Part shown: positions 1 through 12,600 of the stretch, one piece after another
Layout: the number at the start of each line of letters is the position of its first letter
How positions within the stretch are numbered: position 1 is the stretch's first letter
Assembly: GCA_028622995.1 (NCBI GenBank)
Contig: JAJQJQ010000038.1
Location: 1,798,001-1,862,000, forward strand
Origin: Panagrolaimus kolymaensis
Taxonomy: Eukaryota > Nematoda > Chromadorea > Rhabditida > Panagrolaimidae
Length of the DNA: 64,000 bases
Direction: 5' to 3'
Made by a program: the position numbers and the translations under genes
The notes under the pieces: model-generated
What the model saw: only the letters and a program-made list of their open reading frames with translations
Told to the model about the DNA's origin: nothing
Database searches by the model: none

Positions 1-1
1 A

Positions 2-383
<382 letters not shown>

Positions 384-2140
384 ATAAAAAAATTTATATA
401 AAAAAAGCGTGTTTTTGTTATTTTTCTAATTGTTTAATGTTTTTTATTTTCTTCTCAAAATTATTAAACTTAACTTCATAAAAATTCCATATTTTTTTAA
501 ATTTGATTAATTATTCCATTGTTTTTTTTTGTTTTAATGCTCTCTTTTTTTCTTTTTAAATTAAATGATTTTATTTTTTTTGTGTTTACAACAACAAAAA
601 ACAATACTTGTCTTTTTTGTACATAAATTGCACGAATTTTATTTGTTAATTTGTTTTTTTTTCTAATCATTTTTTTGAGCTGTTTTTTAAAGAAAAATCT
701 TTCCTTGTTTACTATTATTATTTGTTGCTATTATTTTTTTTTGTTCTTCTAAAAGTACAATTGTAATTTTTAAATCTGTAATCATAAATAATTTAAAAAG
801 AACTTTTTTGTTGTCTGGCAAAAAAAAGCAAAAAAAAAGGTTAGTTAAATAAAAACGGAAAAGAAAAAGCTAAAAGAAAATTTTATTTATATTTTGGGTT
901 TTTTAATTTTTTGTTGTTTTTTATTTGCTTCTTCAGTTGAACAAACAGAAATTCATCCAAATTTAGTGGCTTATTTTGACAGATGAATAAAGAAAGATAA
1001 AAAAAACAATAAATATAGGCGCTCCAATTTTTGGCTCCTGAATTCATTTTTTTAATAATACCGATTTAAAGGTTTTATACGTTTTCCTTTTTCATATTAA
1101 AAATGGGTTAATTATTTTTAGTTGGTCGCTTTTTTGTTTCAACTTTAAAAATATAATCTGTCAATGATCCAAAAATTTTTTCCCTGTTACGCATTTCATA
1201 AATCGATAACTTACGTTTCTTTCTTTTTTTATTGATTGTCTGAGAGTCATTTGATCCAATAAAGATAGATTGTTATCATCTTTAGTTGAGACTCTTTACT
1301 TTTTCCTTTAAATGAGCGACCGATCATTTTTTATCATCAGGAGCTTATAAACACTGATGATGATAATTTTTATCTTTCCTCTTCATCATTTGCTTTTCTA
1401 TTTTTTTTTGGCTGAAAAATAAGAAACAGCAAAACCAATAATTTTTTGTTTCTATTCTTCTTCAAAACTGAAGAAAAAAACTTTCATTCGTCTTATCGTC
1501 CTTTCTAAGGTTGTTTGTTGGTTGTATCCTTCTGGGAGAAGAATAAAGAATAAGAAAGAGAAAAGAAAAAAGTGTAAGAACCACGCCCTTACGAGCGAGC
1601 GAGGAAACAATATGAGCGTGTTTGTCGTCCCATCTTTTTTTGGTTTTATGTATTTCTTTGCATTATGCACATTCATTCAATTTTTCGTTAAGAAGAAAGA
1701 AAAGAATGAAAAAAGTGTAAAAACACGCTGCTCAAAAGACAGACACGAATGAAAAGGAAAATAAAAAATAATACAAACATATACATACACACACACTAAA
1801 AAGACGTACATACGTATACATATGTATGTATAAAATTTATGTTCATTGAGTTTAGAATTTTTTTTCCAGTCGCTAAAAAGAAGAAGAGTTAAAATAATAA
1901 GTGAAAAAATATAATAAGTTTTACTTTTTTTTACGTGTACTACTAGGTTCAAGTTGCTTCAAAGTCTACTTTTTTGTGGGAACATTAAATTTTTTTAAAG
2001 TGTCACAAAAAAAATTGTGAAATTATAAAAATAAGGTTTTCTGAAAAAAGAAAAAAACTTAAAAGAAGAAAAGAAGAGTTTTCTTTTAAAAAATCTATAA
2101 AGAAGGGAAAAAATACTGATCGTTTTGTTTTAAAAACAAA
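384..2140. other. Intergenic, cmk-1 to ccm-2
   Basis: I see no supportable gene here. The stretch is T- and A-rich, with scattered short open frames that lack splice logic or recognisable protein content. It should contain the cmk-1 3' UTR and the ccm-2 promoter. A run of alternating TACATA/CATATG-like purine-pyrimidine repeats lies near 1775-1830. Confidence 0.6.
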
Positions 2141-5100
2141 ATGTCAAATTCTCCATCTCATCTTAACATCAGTGGAAATAATGCTGCTGTTGCTGCTCGT
2201 GAATTGCGATCCTTCAAAGTAAAGGTCAGTCAAGAACAAAAGAAAGAAATAAATGTGCTTGCTTTAACGCATATTTTTTTCTCTTATTTTTTTTTTATAT
2301 TTTGCTTCCGCTTTCTTTTTTTTGCTTATGCGTACTTACTTTTGTTTTTACACACGTGTTTGTTTGTTGTTGTAGTTGCTTTATATTTTTTGCCACTTAA
2401 AAATCTATCTCTTCTCATCTCCTCTCCTTTTTTTCTTTTTATGGTTGAATGGTCAAAAATTCTTTCGCTACAAAGCTATTACAAATTAGACTCATTTTTA
2501 TTTTAAAATTATGTCTCACTCATCTTTTTTTTTTGAGTTAAGACAAATCCGTTTTTTTTATTCGTTTGTGCCAATAAGGAAAAGGAGTCTCTTGTTCACT
2601 CTTTGAAAGCTTTTTGTTTTAAAAAGAAACAGTTTTTTTCTTGTCCAGTTCATCAAAAAATAAAGCTCTCTAAATTTATAAAAAAATATGAGCCACCAAT
2701 AAACACCCAATTTGTTATTAATTTTCTTTTAATAATTTTAAATGCCAAAAATGATTTCACTTTCTTTATTGACCAAAATTGTTAAGTTTTATTTTATTTT
2801 TTAAAATTATCTCAAAATTTTTACACTTGACTTTTCCAGTCATTTTTGAAAGGGCAAAAAAACTTTTTGGCGTCCTTGTTGCTTTTGCCCTTTGCTAGTA
2901 GCTTTTTTAGTTGTTGTTTTTATGTTGGATTGTTTCTCCTCCTCCTCCCTCGGCACTACTTTGTTGTTTCCTTTACATTTTAACTTTTTTTAAATTTCAT
3001 TCAAACTGAATTTATAATATTTTTATTTTTTTCAACAACTTTTGACTACTTTTTTTTATTGAGTGTGTGTGTGTTTGTGTTTGTTGTTTTCCGGAGCTTA
3101 ACGAAAAATAAATAAAAAAATAAACAGCATCGGGCTTTTTTTTGCTGGTTGGGTTCAAGGTTTTTTACGTTAAGCCATCATAAAATTTAATGTCAGTTTT
3201 TTTTAGATATTGTTTTATTTCTTGAAACGAAGCCATTGACTTTTTCTTTTTTTTCAATCTTTTCTATTTCCTTTTTTTGTTGTTGTATTTTTTTAATTTG
3301 ATTTTGATGTCTTTTTTCAACCAACAATAGAAGCATCTTTTTTGGCAATGAAAAATGAAATAACAACCATGAATAAGCATGCTTACCATTGTCAAAATAA
3401 AAATTATGGTAAAAAGCTGTTTAATCATATTTTTTCGGCAAAATTTATGATTTCATTTATTTATGTATTAATGGCATTTATTATTTTAAAATATATACCA
3501 TTCGATTTGTGGTTTTTAGATGATTAAACTTGTCAGATTTTTTTAATACTGAATTTTAAATCATGTAAATCAAATAGGAAAAGATAAAAAAAAAGTAACA
3601 TAAATTTTTTATTTTGTTTTGATGATCGAATTCAAAAAAGCGTATTTTTATTTTTATTTAAAAGAGGATTAGGCGCTTACCTTCGAGAAAATAATAAAAA
3701 AAACGACAAAAGCACATGAACGCCATCGTCGTCAGGTTGTTGTTTACTCTTTTTATTTTATTTTTTGCATTATTCGTTTTCTTTTTCTCTTTTTTTGAAC
3801 GATCGATAACAACTTGTTTTTTGCTTTTTTTCTTAAACCAACCATTTTGTTGTTTTTCAAAATTTCCCTGTTTCTTATATTTTAAGTACTTTAATTTTTG
3901 ACAATTATCTTCTCATTTAGAAATTGAATCCCCAAGATTATGCAAACCTTATATATATAAAAATTGTTATAAAAAAATAATAATTTGATATATAAAAAAG
4001 TGTCATATCTAAAAAAAACTCGCTCTTGTGTGTCTTTTATTTTTTTATTAAGTTAATTTTATTTGATGCCTATGGCAGCATAATTTTGCAACAACCCACG
4101 TATTTTTTTTTGCTATACTCTCAAATTTAACTTAGACTCAGTATTAAGTAAGCTCCATGTCATTTCCCTTTAATGTAACTACTCCGATTTTGTATTGCCT
4201 TTGCTCTCGTCTTTTTTTTCGTTGCTGCTTTTTGACCTTCTTACCCTTGCTTTTCTCTGTTTTTTTTAATACACATAAGTATTAGAAAAACCTTAAACTT
4301 TTTAATTGCTACCCGCCTTGTTTCCATGTTTTACCCATGTCGTACTTTGCCTTTTTAATTTTTTTTTGTTCATCTGCATAGTTGAAATTATTTTTTTTTT
4401 AGTATGCTGGACTCATCCCTGAAATTCGATGCGATATCGATCCTAGTGGCCGTACAGATCTTTTAAAAGTGTTAGACGTAGCTGAAGTAAAATTAATATT
4501 TTTTTCTTTTTTGAAATTAATTATTTTTGTTTTTTTAAAGAACAATGGTCACATAACAATTCTCGGCTCAAATGCTGATTTCAAAGAAGATGCAATATTA
4601 GAAATCAGCGCAGATGGAATTAAAATGACTTCTATTGATGGAAAGGTAACTTAATAAAAAATAAAAATAAAATAATGTTTTAAATTGCTTTGAAGAAATT
4701 TTGTTTTTGTATTCAACAACGAAAAATAAAAACCTTAAATTCTATTTTCCTCAAAGCATCCGAAGTTTAAGATGCAATAGTAGTAGCACGTATGTGTGTG
4801 GGGGTGCTTAGAGAAAAAGTAAACATAAATTTTTTTGCCTTTCATTTTTTTTATCGGTGTCTTTAGTAAAAAATACTTTCTTTTTTCTTTATTATTCTTT
4901 ATTTTTCTGCAAAACATCTTTTTGTTTTTTTTTTCTTTTTGAAGTTGCAAATAAATTTTTGATCATTGGGTTTTAGTGGTTTTTGTGTTTTCAGGTAAAA
5001 CAAGAAAACTTTTTAAATTAAAAATAATAAATTAAAATTGAAGAGAACTAAAAACTAAATTTTAGGAATCCCTACTTTTAGTTCCAGTAAATATGATTGC

Positions 5101-8100
5101 ATCGGTTGGATATGTTAAGGAAGAAGAACTTCATATTGTTCCACTCAAAATTGGAATAAATAATGAAACGTTTGATTTAGCCGTAATTTATACTCAAACA
5201 AAAGTAAGTCTATCAAAAAAGCTAATTTTTTTAGAGATTAAAAAATAATTTCAATTTTGTTAATTTTCTTATTTTTATAAAAAAATTTAAATTTAAGCTC
5301 CTTTTTTATTTTAGGATATAGCATTAGAAATTTGCTACCAAATGAGTGCATGCTTTCAATCCGTTTACCAAGAATCAATTACAAGCGGTGGTGAGGCTTC
5401 AAGCAGAACTACATCATTCGGTATTTTTTAAACAACGACAAAAAAATATATGTTTAAAATAATTTTTTCTTGTTATTGTAGGACGCCCTACTTTTACTGA
5501 TGTTACATCTGGCGCCTATATTGCTGGTTCAGTTTCAACATCAACAACTAATTCATCCAGAAGAAATGAGGAAATGATTAATGAATATATAACAATGGTA
5601 TGCTTGCTTTTTTATTTACTTTTAAAAAAAGGAGGACAAGAAAAAATTAGTTAATTCTAAATTAGCTTTAGCTATTTTTTTAATTTTTTTTTGATGTATG
5701 CACTTTTTATTCCTTTCTAATTTACTTCATCTTTTTCTCAATTTTTATTATTTCTTTAAGCCACTAATCATATTTTTTTGCCCCAATAACAATGACATTA
5801 GTTGACGTTGTTTAATTTTTTTTCTTTTATTATTTAAAACTCAAGGGGAAATAGATACAGAAAAAAAAAGAAAAAAACACCAGAAAGTGAAAATCAGACA
5901 ACATAACGACAAGACGAAGTAAAATAAACTTGGCAGTCTTCTTCTTTCTTTTTTTCAATGCCTCAAAGAAAAAAAAATGCTACCAAAAGGCTGCTTCCTT
6001 ATTTTTTTTTCATTGCCTCATTCTTTTTCTACTCCTTCGACGTCTTCTTTTTTTTCGAAAGAAACTCTTTCACTTTTTTTCCTGTTCAATCGCAAATGAA
6101 AAAAGGGGGTAAGCTTTAACCAACACCATGCTGCTGTTTTTTTTATTTGGCTGGAAAAAAAGCTGCCGCCGCCACTAAGGCAACAAGCAGCAACAAGGGG
6201 AGAAGAAGGACTCGACCCACTGATGGTTTGCTGGCGACTGAAGAAAAAAAATACCAAATGACGACCCATTTGACACAGACCACGGCGTTGGACGACGACG
6301 ACGACATAGAGAAAGGAATGGGGAGAAAAAAATATAGAGAGGGTGTGAGCAAGGGGTGAAAAGAAGAAGAAAGGAAAAGCCAGCACTAAGAAGAAGAAAA
6401 AAAACTTTTTTTTCTTTAAAGTAGCGAGCGGCAACAACAACAAAAAATGAAAGAAAGAAATATTCACTGACTGTTAAAATATTCCCCGATGCAACAGAAG
6501 AAAACTTATGTTATTTTTTTTATTAAAAATTATTTTTCTATAAGCTTTTGAATAATGAAGTGTAACTGAATATTCCCTAATCATTTATAGCCATTTATTT
6601 TTTTTTTCCTTTATTCATAATTCTTTCTTTATTTTTGTTTCCGTTTTTGTTTGTTATAATATTTTTTTATATTTGTTTAGTTTTTTTTTTGTGTATGTTT
6701 ACAACAAGAAAAAATGATGTGTTAAGGGGGATTTTTCTTTTCTTAAGAAAAGGATAAATTTTTTTGGTTTTTCTTTTCTTTTTCTCTTTATTAATATTTA
6801 TTTGTTCAAAAAACAACAAACCATAAAAAACTAACTGCGTCATTTCCTTTTATAAAAAAAATTAAAAAAATTAAGATAACAATCGAAAGAAAGTACAAAG
6901 CTATATTGTATTTTTTTGTTCTCAGGACAAAAAAACCCAATAGTTTTTCATTTTTTTATTTTTGAAACTTAATTAAATTCTTAGAAAATGTTTTTAAAAA
7001 TAAAATGAAGCTTGCAAGTTGAAAGGGCGATTTTTGACAAGCAAGCAAGCATTCATAGAGTCATCTATCACTTTTCAGTTTTTTTTCTTCCTCATTTTTT
7101 TAAAAGATTTTTTTTATGAATCAAATGTCATATTTTTTTTCTAAACTGTGGCAAAGCCGAGTAAAAAAAAATAAATTTCCTGTCCTGCTTAATCTCTTCT
7201 TCAACTATGTGTTTTTTTTCTCGTTCGTGGTCGACAAGAAAAAATGGACATACTCTTTCTTGTTTTATTCAATTTTATAGATTTATATATTTATTTATTA
7301 TTTATAAATGTTAAAAAATAAATAAAATTTTTAATTGAAAATATACATATTTTTTAAAATATTTTTCAGATATCCGTCTGCTTAACCCATAGCGAACTTA
7401 ATGCTTTTGCAATATTAATGAAGCGATGGCGAGAAGGGGTAATTCCAATTTTGGAGTTTGGAAAAAAATTGCTTGAAATTTATGGTCCCGAGCGTAAACA
7501 CCTCCTAGCAAGTAACCTTTTACACATTTTTTAAATTTTACTTTATATTTTTATTTTTTTACTTTTAAAGGTTATTTTTTTTTCTTCGCATTAATTTTTA
7601 TTAGTTAGAAAATTTAACTTAATGCTGTGTTTTTTTTTTTCACTTTTTTACTTTAGTTGCGCACTCATTGGTTGCCACTATTTTACTTTTTGTTTTAATA
7701 TTTATGCTGCTGTTGTTGTTGCTAGAATATGTCAGCAGAAAAATATAATTTCACTTACTCTTTTGTACTAAAAAAAATAACAGCAGCAACGACTAAAACA
7801 AAAAGTCAATTAAAAGTAAAAAAGAAAATAGAGAGTGTGTAGTAGTTGTATTCGAAGAAAAAAATAGAGAAGTTTTTTTTCAAACAATAAAAAGTAAATC
7901 CGCCTAGTTACAACCTTTTTTTAACATTCTCTAAATATTTTTTTGTATTTTACGTTTGAAATTTTTTTTAACAATAGAACTTTGCTCGCTTGCATTTTTT
8001 GCAAAGTGATTTGCTGCAAAAATAGAAGAAATAATTTTTTTCTGTGCTCTGCTTTGCTCGTAAAGGTCATTTCAGAAAAATCAATCCGTTTATATTTTTA

Positions 8101-9686
8101 TTTGAAAACAAAGGTATTCTGCTTTGTGATGCTTTTTTTAGTCTCTCTATTTTATAGCAAAAAAAAATCATATTTAAACTGTTATTTATATCTTTTGAAA
8201 CCCTTCTGTTTATTTAGCTGTTATTTTTAGTTTCACATGAAACATCCGTGATTAGTCACTTTTTTTTACACTTCTCTTTTGACGTTTGATTTTTTTTTAA
8301 ATTTTTTTTATTTAAAATTTCTAGGAATGAAACACCTTTTGATTGGTATAAGTCCAGAAGATATGGATCAATTAAATAAATTTATGATAGCTAATGGTAT
8401 TACTGAAAATGCGGCTAATAGCGCAACCTCTCCTTTAATGACTGCAGAAACGAATTTAACCACCGATGATGGTTCTCTTGGTTGTGATAATATAAGGTAA
8501 TTATTTGTTTGGAGGACTAAAAAAATAATGATTTTTTTTTAAACTTTTAATATAAAAAATAAACCCATAATTTTTCAATAAAATAAAAGATAAAAAACCG
8601 GTTTTTTGGTGAAATATTATAGGCAAAAATAAATTATTGAACTATACATACTAACAAAAAAGAGAGCATCGTTTTTTGTCCATATATTTTTTTTGTCGTC
8701 TGACGATTGACTGACTGATTTCCGACAATAATTTATCGAACCAAAATAATAAAAAAAATGTTCTATCAATTTTTTTTTATCAGCGTTACCTTTTTTCTGT
8801 TCAAACAACAACTAATTTTTTTGTCTATGAAAAGAAAAAAACACAGATACATTTGAGAGTCGTCCATGTCATTTTTTTTATTCGTTTTATATTTTGTTTT
8901 GCTTTTTCAGTTGTTCCAGTGGCATTTTTTCATCATCCGCTAAAGTATTGGATTCATCTTAAAGTGCATTTATTTATTCTTCAATATTTTAATTATATCT
9001 TTATATATATTATTTCACTTAAGAACATTTATCACGTGTTAATTAAAAAATAAATATTGTTAATAAATAAGCTAAAATAAATTAATTGTATATATTTTTT
9101 GTTTTAATTAAAGTGTTTAAATTACACCTATAATTATATCTATTTCTTTTAGCTTTTTTCTTTTCAAGTTTTTTCTTTGTTTTAACTCATTTAAAAAAAG
9201 TTAATTTTTAGCCTTCAAACACAACAACACACCCCATTTATTTTTTTCTATTCTGGTTACTTTTTGGGGTAAGTTAATTTGAGCTTTCAATTGCCTCATA
9301 AAAATGAAAATAAAATAATGTATTAATTTTAGCAATTTTTTAGATTTCTTAAAGTCGCTGCTTAGCAGCAAATAAAAAAAGAAACTAAGAATTGTCGCGA
9401 CCAGAAACAACCAGAATCCATTGCTTTGTTTTCCGACAAAGAATTATCAGCCAAAAAAATAATTTTAATATATAAAAAATTTATTTTTAATTAATAAAGG
9501 CTGGCGTTGAAGAGGCTATCATCAAATTTACCAACCGAAGACGAAGCAGCTGAAAGTATCAGTAATTTAAAAATGTCTAATTCAGCTTCCTCAGCAAGAT
9601 CGAGCCAAGGACCATTTCGAAGTTTATTCAGTAAACTTCGAAAACAATCAGACAATGGAGGAATTTCAAATTTGCAGGTTCGTTAG
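2141..9686 (+). CDS. ccm-2: Cerebral cavernous malformation 2 (malcavernin) orthologue
   Basis: The product is a scaffold with an N-terminal PTB domain and a C-terminal harmonin-homology domain (HHD). In animals it joins KRIT1 and CCM3 in the CCM complex, which controls MEKK3 signalling and tube integrity. The exons are 2141-2224, 4403-4486, 4541-4645, 5066-5203, 5315-5420, 5482-5597, 7370-7511, 8325-8496 and 9500-9686, giving 377 residues. The PTB spans about residues 22-160 and begins SFKVKYAGLIPEI, with NNGHITILGSN and ESLLLVPVNMIASVGYV strands. The HHD spans about residues 212-290 (ISVCLTHSELNAFAILMKRW, LEFGKKLLEIYGPERKHLL). The human protein is about 444 residues. Introns 1 and 6 are unusually long, about 2.2 and 1.8 kb. 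The end is uncertain: the TAG at 9684-9686 follows CAG|gttcgt, and gttcgt is used as a donor elsewhere in this window, so a further exon cannot be excluded. Family assignment is confident. Confidence 0.83.
2225..4402 (+). other. ccm-2 intron 1 (2.2 kb)
   Basis: The intron runs from gtcagt to ttttag and is rich in homopolymeric T. Several frames of about 60 codons lie inside it, but they show T-run protein composition (F, L and C) and no splice context, so I assign no gene. It could hold transcriptional elements, but none is recognisable. Confidence 0.7.
5598..7369 (+). other. ccm-2 intron 6 (1.8 kb)
   Basis: The intron runs from gtatgc to tttcag. It includes a locally GC-richer, purine-rich patch at about 6120-6440 with GCCGCC and GACGACGACGAC runs. 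Overlapping frames on both strands there are compositional. I see no domain or splice structure, so I call no nested gene. Confidence 0.65.
7685..7806. repeat. Imperfect inverted repeat in ccm-2 intron 7
   Basis: The left arm has ACTTTTTGTTTTA (7685-7697) and TGCTGCTGTT (7705-7714). The right arm has their exact reverse complements, AACAGCAGCA (7779-7788) and TAAAACAAAAAGT (7794-7806). Together they can fold a long interrupted hairpin in the intron RNA. The function is unknown. Confidence 0.55.
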
Positions 9687-12600
9687 CTTTTTTTATTTTT
9701 CTTTAAAAAAGTTGTCCTTTTAAAATTTTTTAAAAATCAAAATAATATTGTCTTTGGCAATTTTTCTTTCTTTTTCTTTAAAAATGTCTGGATTTTATTC
9801 GATTTTGTTTCATAAATGCATTCATTTTTTCTATTTTGTAATCAGCAGAAAAAGGCACATACGAACTCTAAAATGATTAATATGATTTTCATAAAATAGA
9901 ATCTTTTTTTATCCTTCTTTTTTATTTTACTTGATTTTTAGTTGCTTGTCAGTCAGGTTTAATCAAATTTATTTTTCTGCTTCTAAAATAAAAATTCTTA
10001 CTTTTTTTTCACCTCTCAAACTCAATTTTATATATATATATTTTTTTTAACGAAGTTCATCGGATAACTAACTTTATTACGGTATAAGATTCAGATAAAT
10101 TTAATCTAATTTTTGTCATCTTTGTCACTTTTTATTGTCTTTTCTTCTTCTTCGAGAATCTGATTTCGTAAATCTGTCTTTTTAAAAACTATTTAAATTT
10201 TTTTTTGGAAATGTTTTTTTGTTCATAAATCACAAATTTGCTTTATCTTATGCAAATTGATTTCATAAACATATCTCTAACTTCGTCATTCTCGGAAATT
10301 GTTTATTGTAACATTGGGCTTAATATTTATTCAAAAATTTTGTAGTTATTTTTTCTTTATATATTTTTTGGAGAGCTTGGCTTTCTTTTGTTATTTCTTT
10401 TTTTGCTATAGTTTTGTTTATAAAATATTTTTTATGATTCTTTAGTCTTTGACAAAATTATACAAAAATTTTATTATTATATTTATTTTTTACGAGCTGC
10501 TACATTCTTTATTATGGGACATTTGCGCCCAACTTTCGCTCATTTGAACTCCGATTGTGTAGTTCAGAGATGTTATTAACAGCTGAAGGGTTTTTTTTGT
10601 TTAATGCGTAATTATATGGTTTTAGGCGGCGCTAATAATATGTTGTAAAACCTGCAATTTTTTTTTTCTTGATAAAAGATGTTGCTTTTTTTGTTTAAAA
10701 AAAGCTATAAATATAAAACCTTGAATATGAAGTTGTCCCCAAATGAATGCCTGATTTTTTTTATGTGTGTAGGAAGTCATTTCAACCCACCTCCACTAAT
10801 ATCCTTTTATATAATAAAAGAGACATTTATTTTTAATATAAGGAAATACATTTTGTCTAATTTTATTTTAAGTACATTTTTTCATAGTATGGTTTCTGTG
10901 TGCCCTTCCCTTATTTATTTTTTTGCAGCAAATTTTTTATATTTTGCAAGCAAGTGTCTAGCATTGAATTTTTTTTGCTATTTTTTTTTTCTTTCTCGCC
11001 CATGGCTACAATGGCGCAAGAAAAAAATAGAATAAAAAAATAAAAATAAAGCGAGACGACGACAACTTAGACTCTAAAAGAAAAAAAGGATAGTAATTCT
11101 CAAAGAAGGGTGTATGTAGTAGCTGCGTCGTTTTTTTTCTTTATTTTTCTTGCATTTTATGTTACTTGCCATTTTTGGAGATGAAAAAAAAAAATGGCGA
11201 CTAAGCTAAAAATGCTGCAACAACTACTACTCCTAGTAGTCAGTCGTCGGCCATTCAGTCGTCGTCTTTCTGTCTTCAAGCTTTTTTGTGCTTTTGTGTT
11301 TTCTTTCATCTTTTTTTTGTTGGTTATTTGCGTGTAGTAGTCCTTCTTCTTCTTTTTCTCCTCCAAAATGAGACATTACAAAATTATAATTTTTGTAGTT
11401 TAATAAAAAGTTGAAGAAAGAAAAAAACTCACGAAAAAAGTTTAAAAAGTTCATTTTCCTTGGGTATTTCAAAACTTTCTTTTTTTCTGTTGCCTAATTT
11501 AGTTTTACAGCAGCAGCTTAGTTTATTTTTATTTTTTATTACTTTTTTGTGTGAAATTACTTTTTTTCTTTTTCTTTTTTGATGAAGGTCGTTTTGAGAG
11601 CATTAAATTTTACAGCTCAGTAATTAAAGGTTCATTTTCTTTTTTTATTATTTTGGACTGGAAATAAATTTCTTAAAAATTGTACTGTATTTGGCTAAAA
11701 TATAATACATTTTTTATTTTTCTTTTGAAAATTTAAATTTCCAATTGTCTCTGATGACGTAAAATTCTCTCAAGGTATATTTTAACTTTTTTAAATATAT
11801 TTATAATTTTTTCCTTATCTTTGGATACTTTCCAAAAGTGTTTTTTTCACCACTTAAAAAATGAGTGGTGGCATTCTTTGGCACTTTTTGGAGAGAAAAA
11901 AATGGTTTAAAAACACATTCTTTTTTTTCTGTTCCGAAAATTTATGATGAGTGTAAGTTGTAAGTCAGACATAAATTTTTTACTACTTCCAAATCTTTTT
12001 TTCTTCTCTTTTTTAAAACAAAGTTTCTTTTTTATTTTTCACAATTTTTATGTGTGAGACGAGACGACAAACTGTGTGCTGCATAGGAGTGTACTATTAT
12101 TATGGGTGGTGGAAAGAAACAAAACAGACATAAAAAACTTCAACGAAAAAAGAATGGGTTTTCTTTTTTCTCTTGTTCATATTTGGAAAAAGAGAGAGAA
12201 AGGAAAAGAGAATTTTTTTATGTGTTTTGTTTTGCTAATCGATTTTGTTGTTGATCACAATTTTTTATTATATTTTTTTCAAGTTCATTTGCAATGGCAA
12301 ATTTTTTTTAGGATTTTAATTGTTTTTTTTTATAAAATTTAAAAATTTTTTTGGGCAGACCTGTTTATTTTTTATTTCTCATAAATCAAAGAATTAAAAA
12401 ATTAAATAAAAATTTTATTCTTTTTTCTATTTTCTAATTTTCCTTTTCTGGTAGCCAATAACTACTACCACAGAGAACCAAATTATTTTTCCTTTTTAGT
12501 ATTTATTACTCTTTTTACGTTTATTTTGCAGGAAAAAAACTTTTTTTGGAAAGAAAGAAAAATATTATTTCCTTTTAAATTAGCAAAAGAAAAATGTGCA

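Noticed and set aside
6018..6467. 149-codon minus-strand frame and overlapping frames inside ccm-2 intron 6
   Set aside because: The protein is Phe/Ser/Val low-complexity from T runs and GAC/GCC repeats. It has no splice context and competing frames on both strands.
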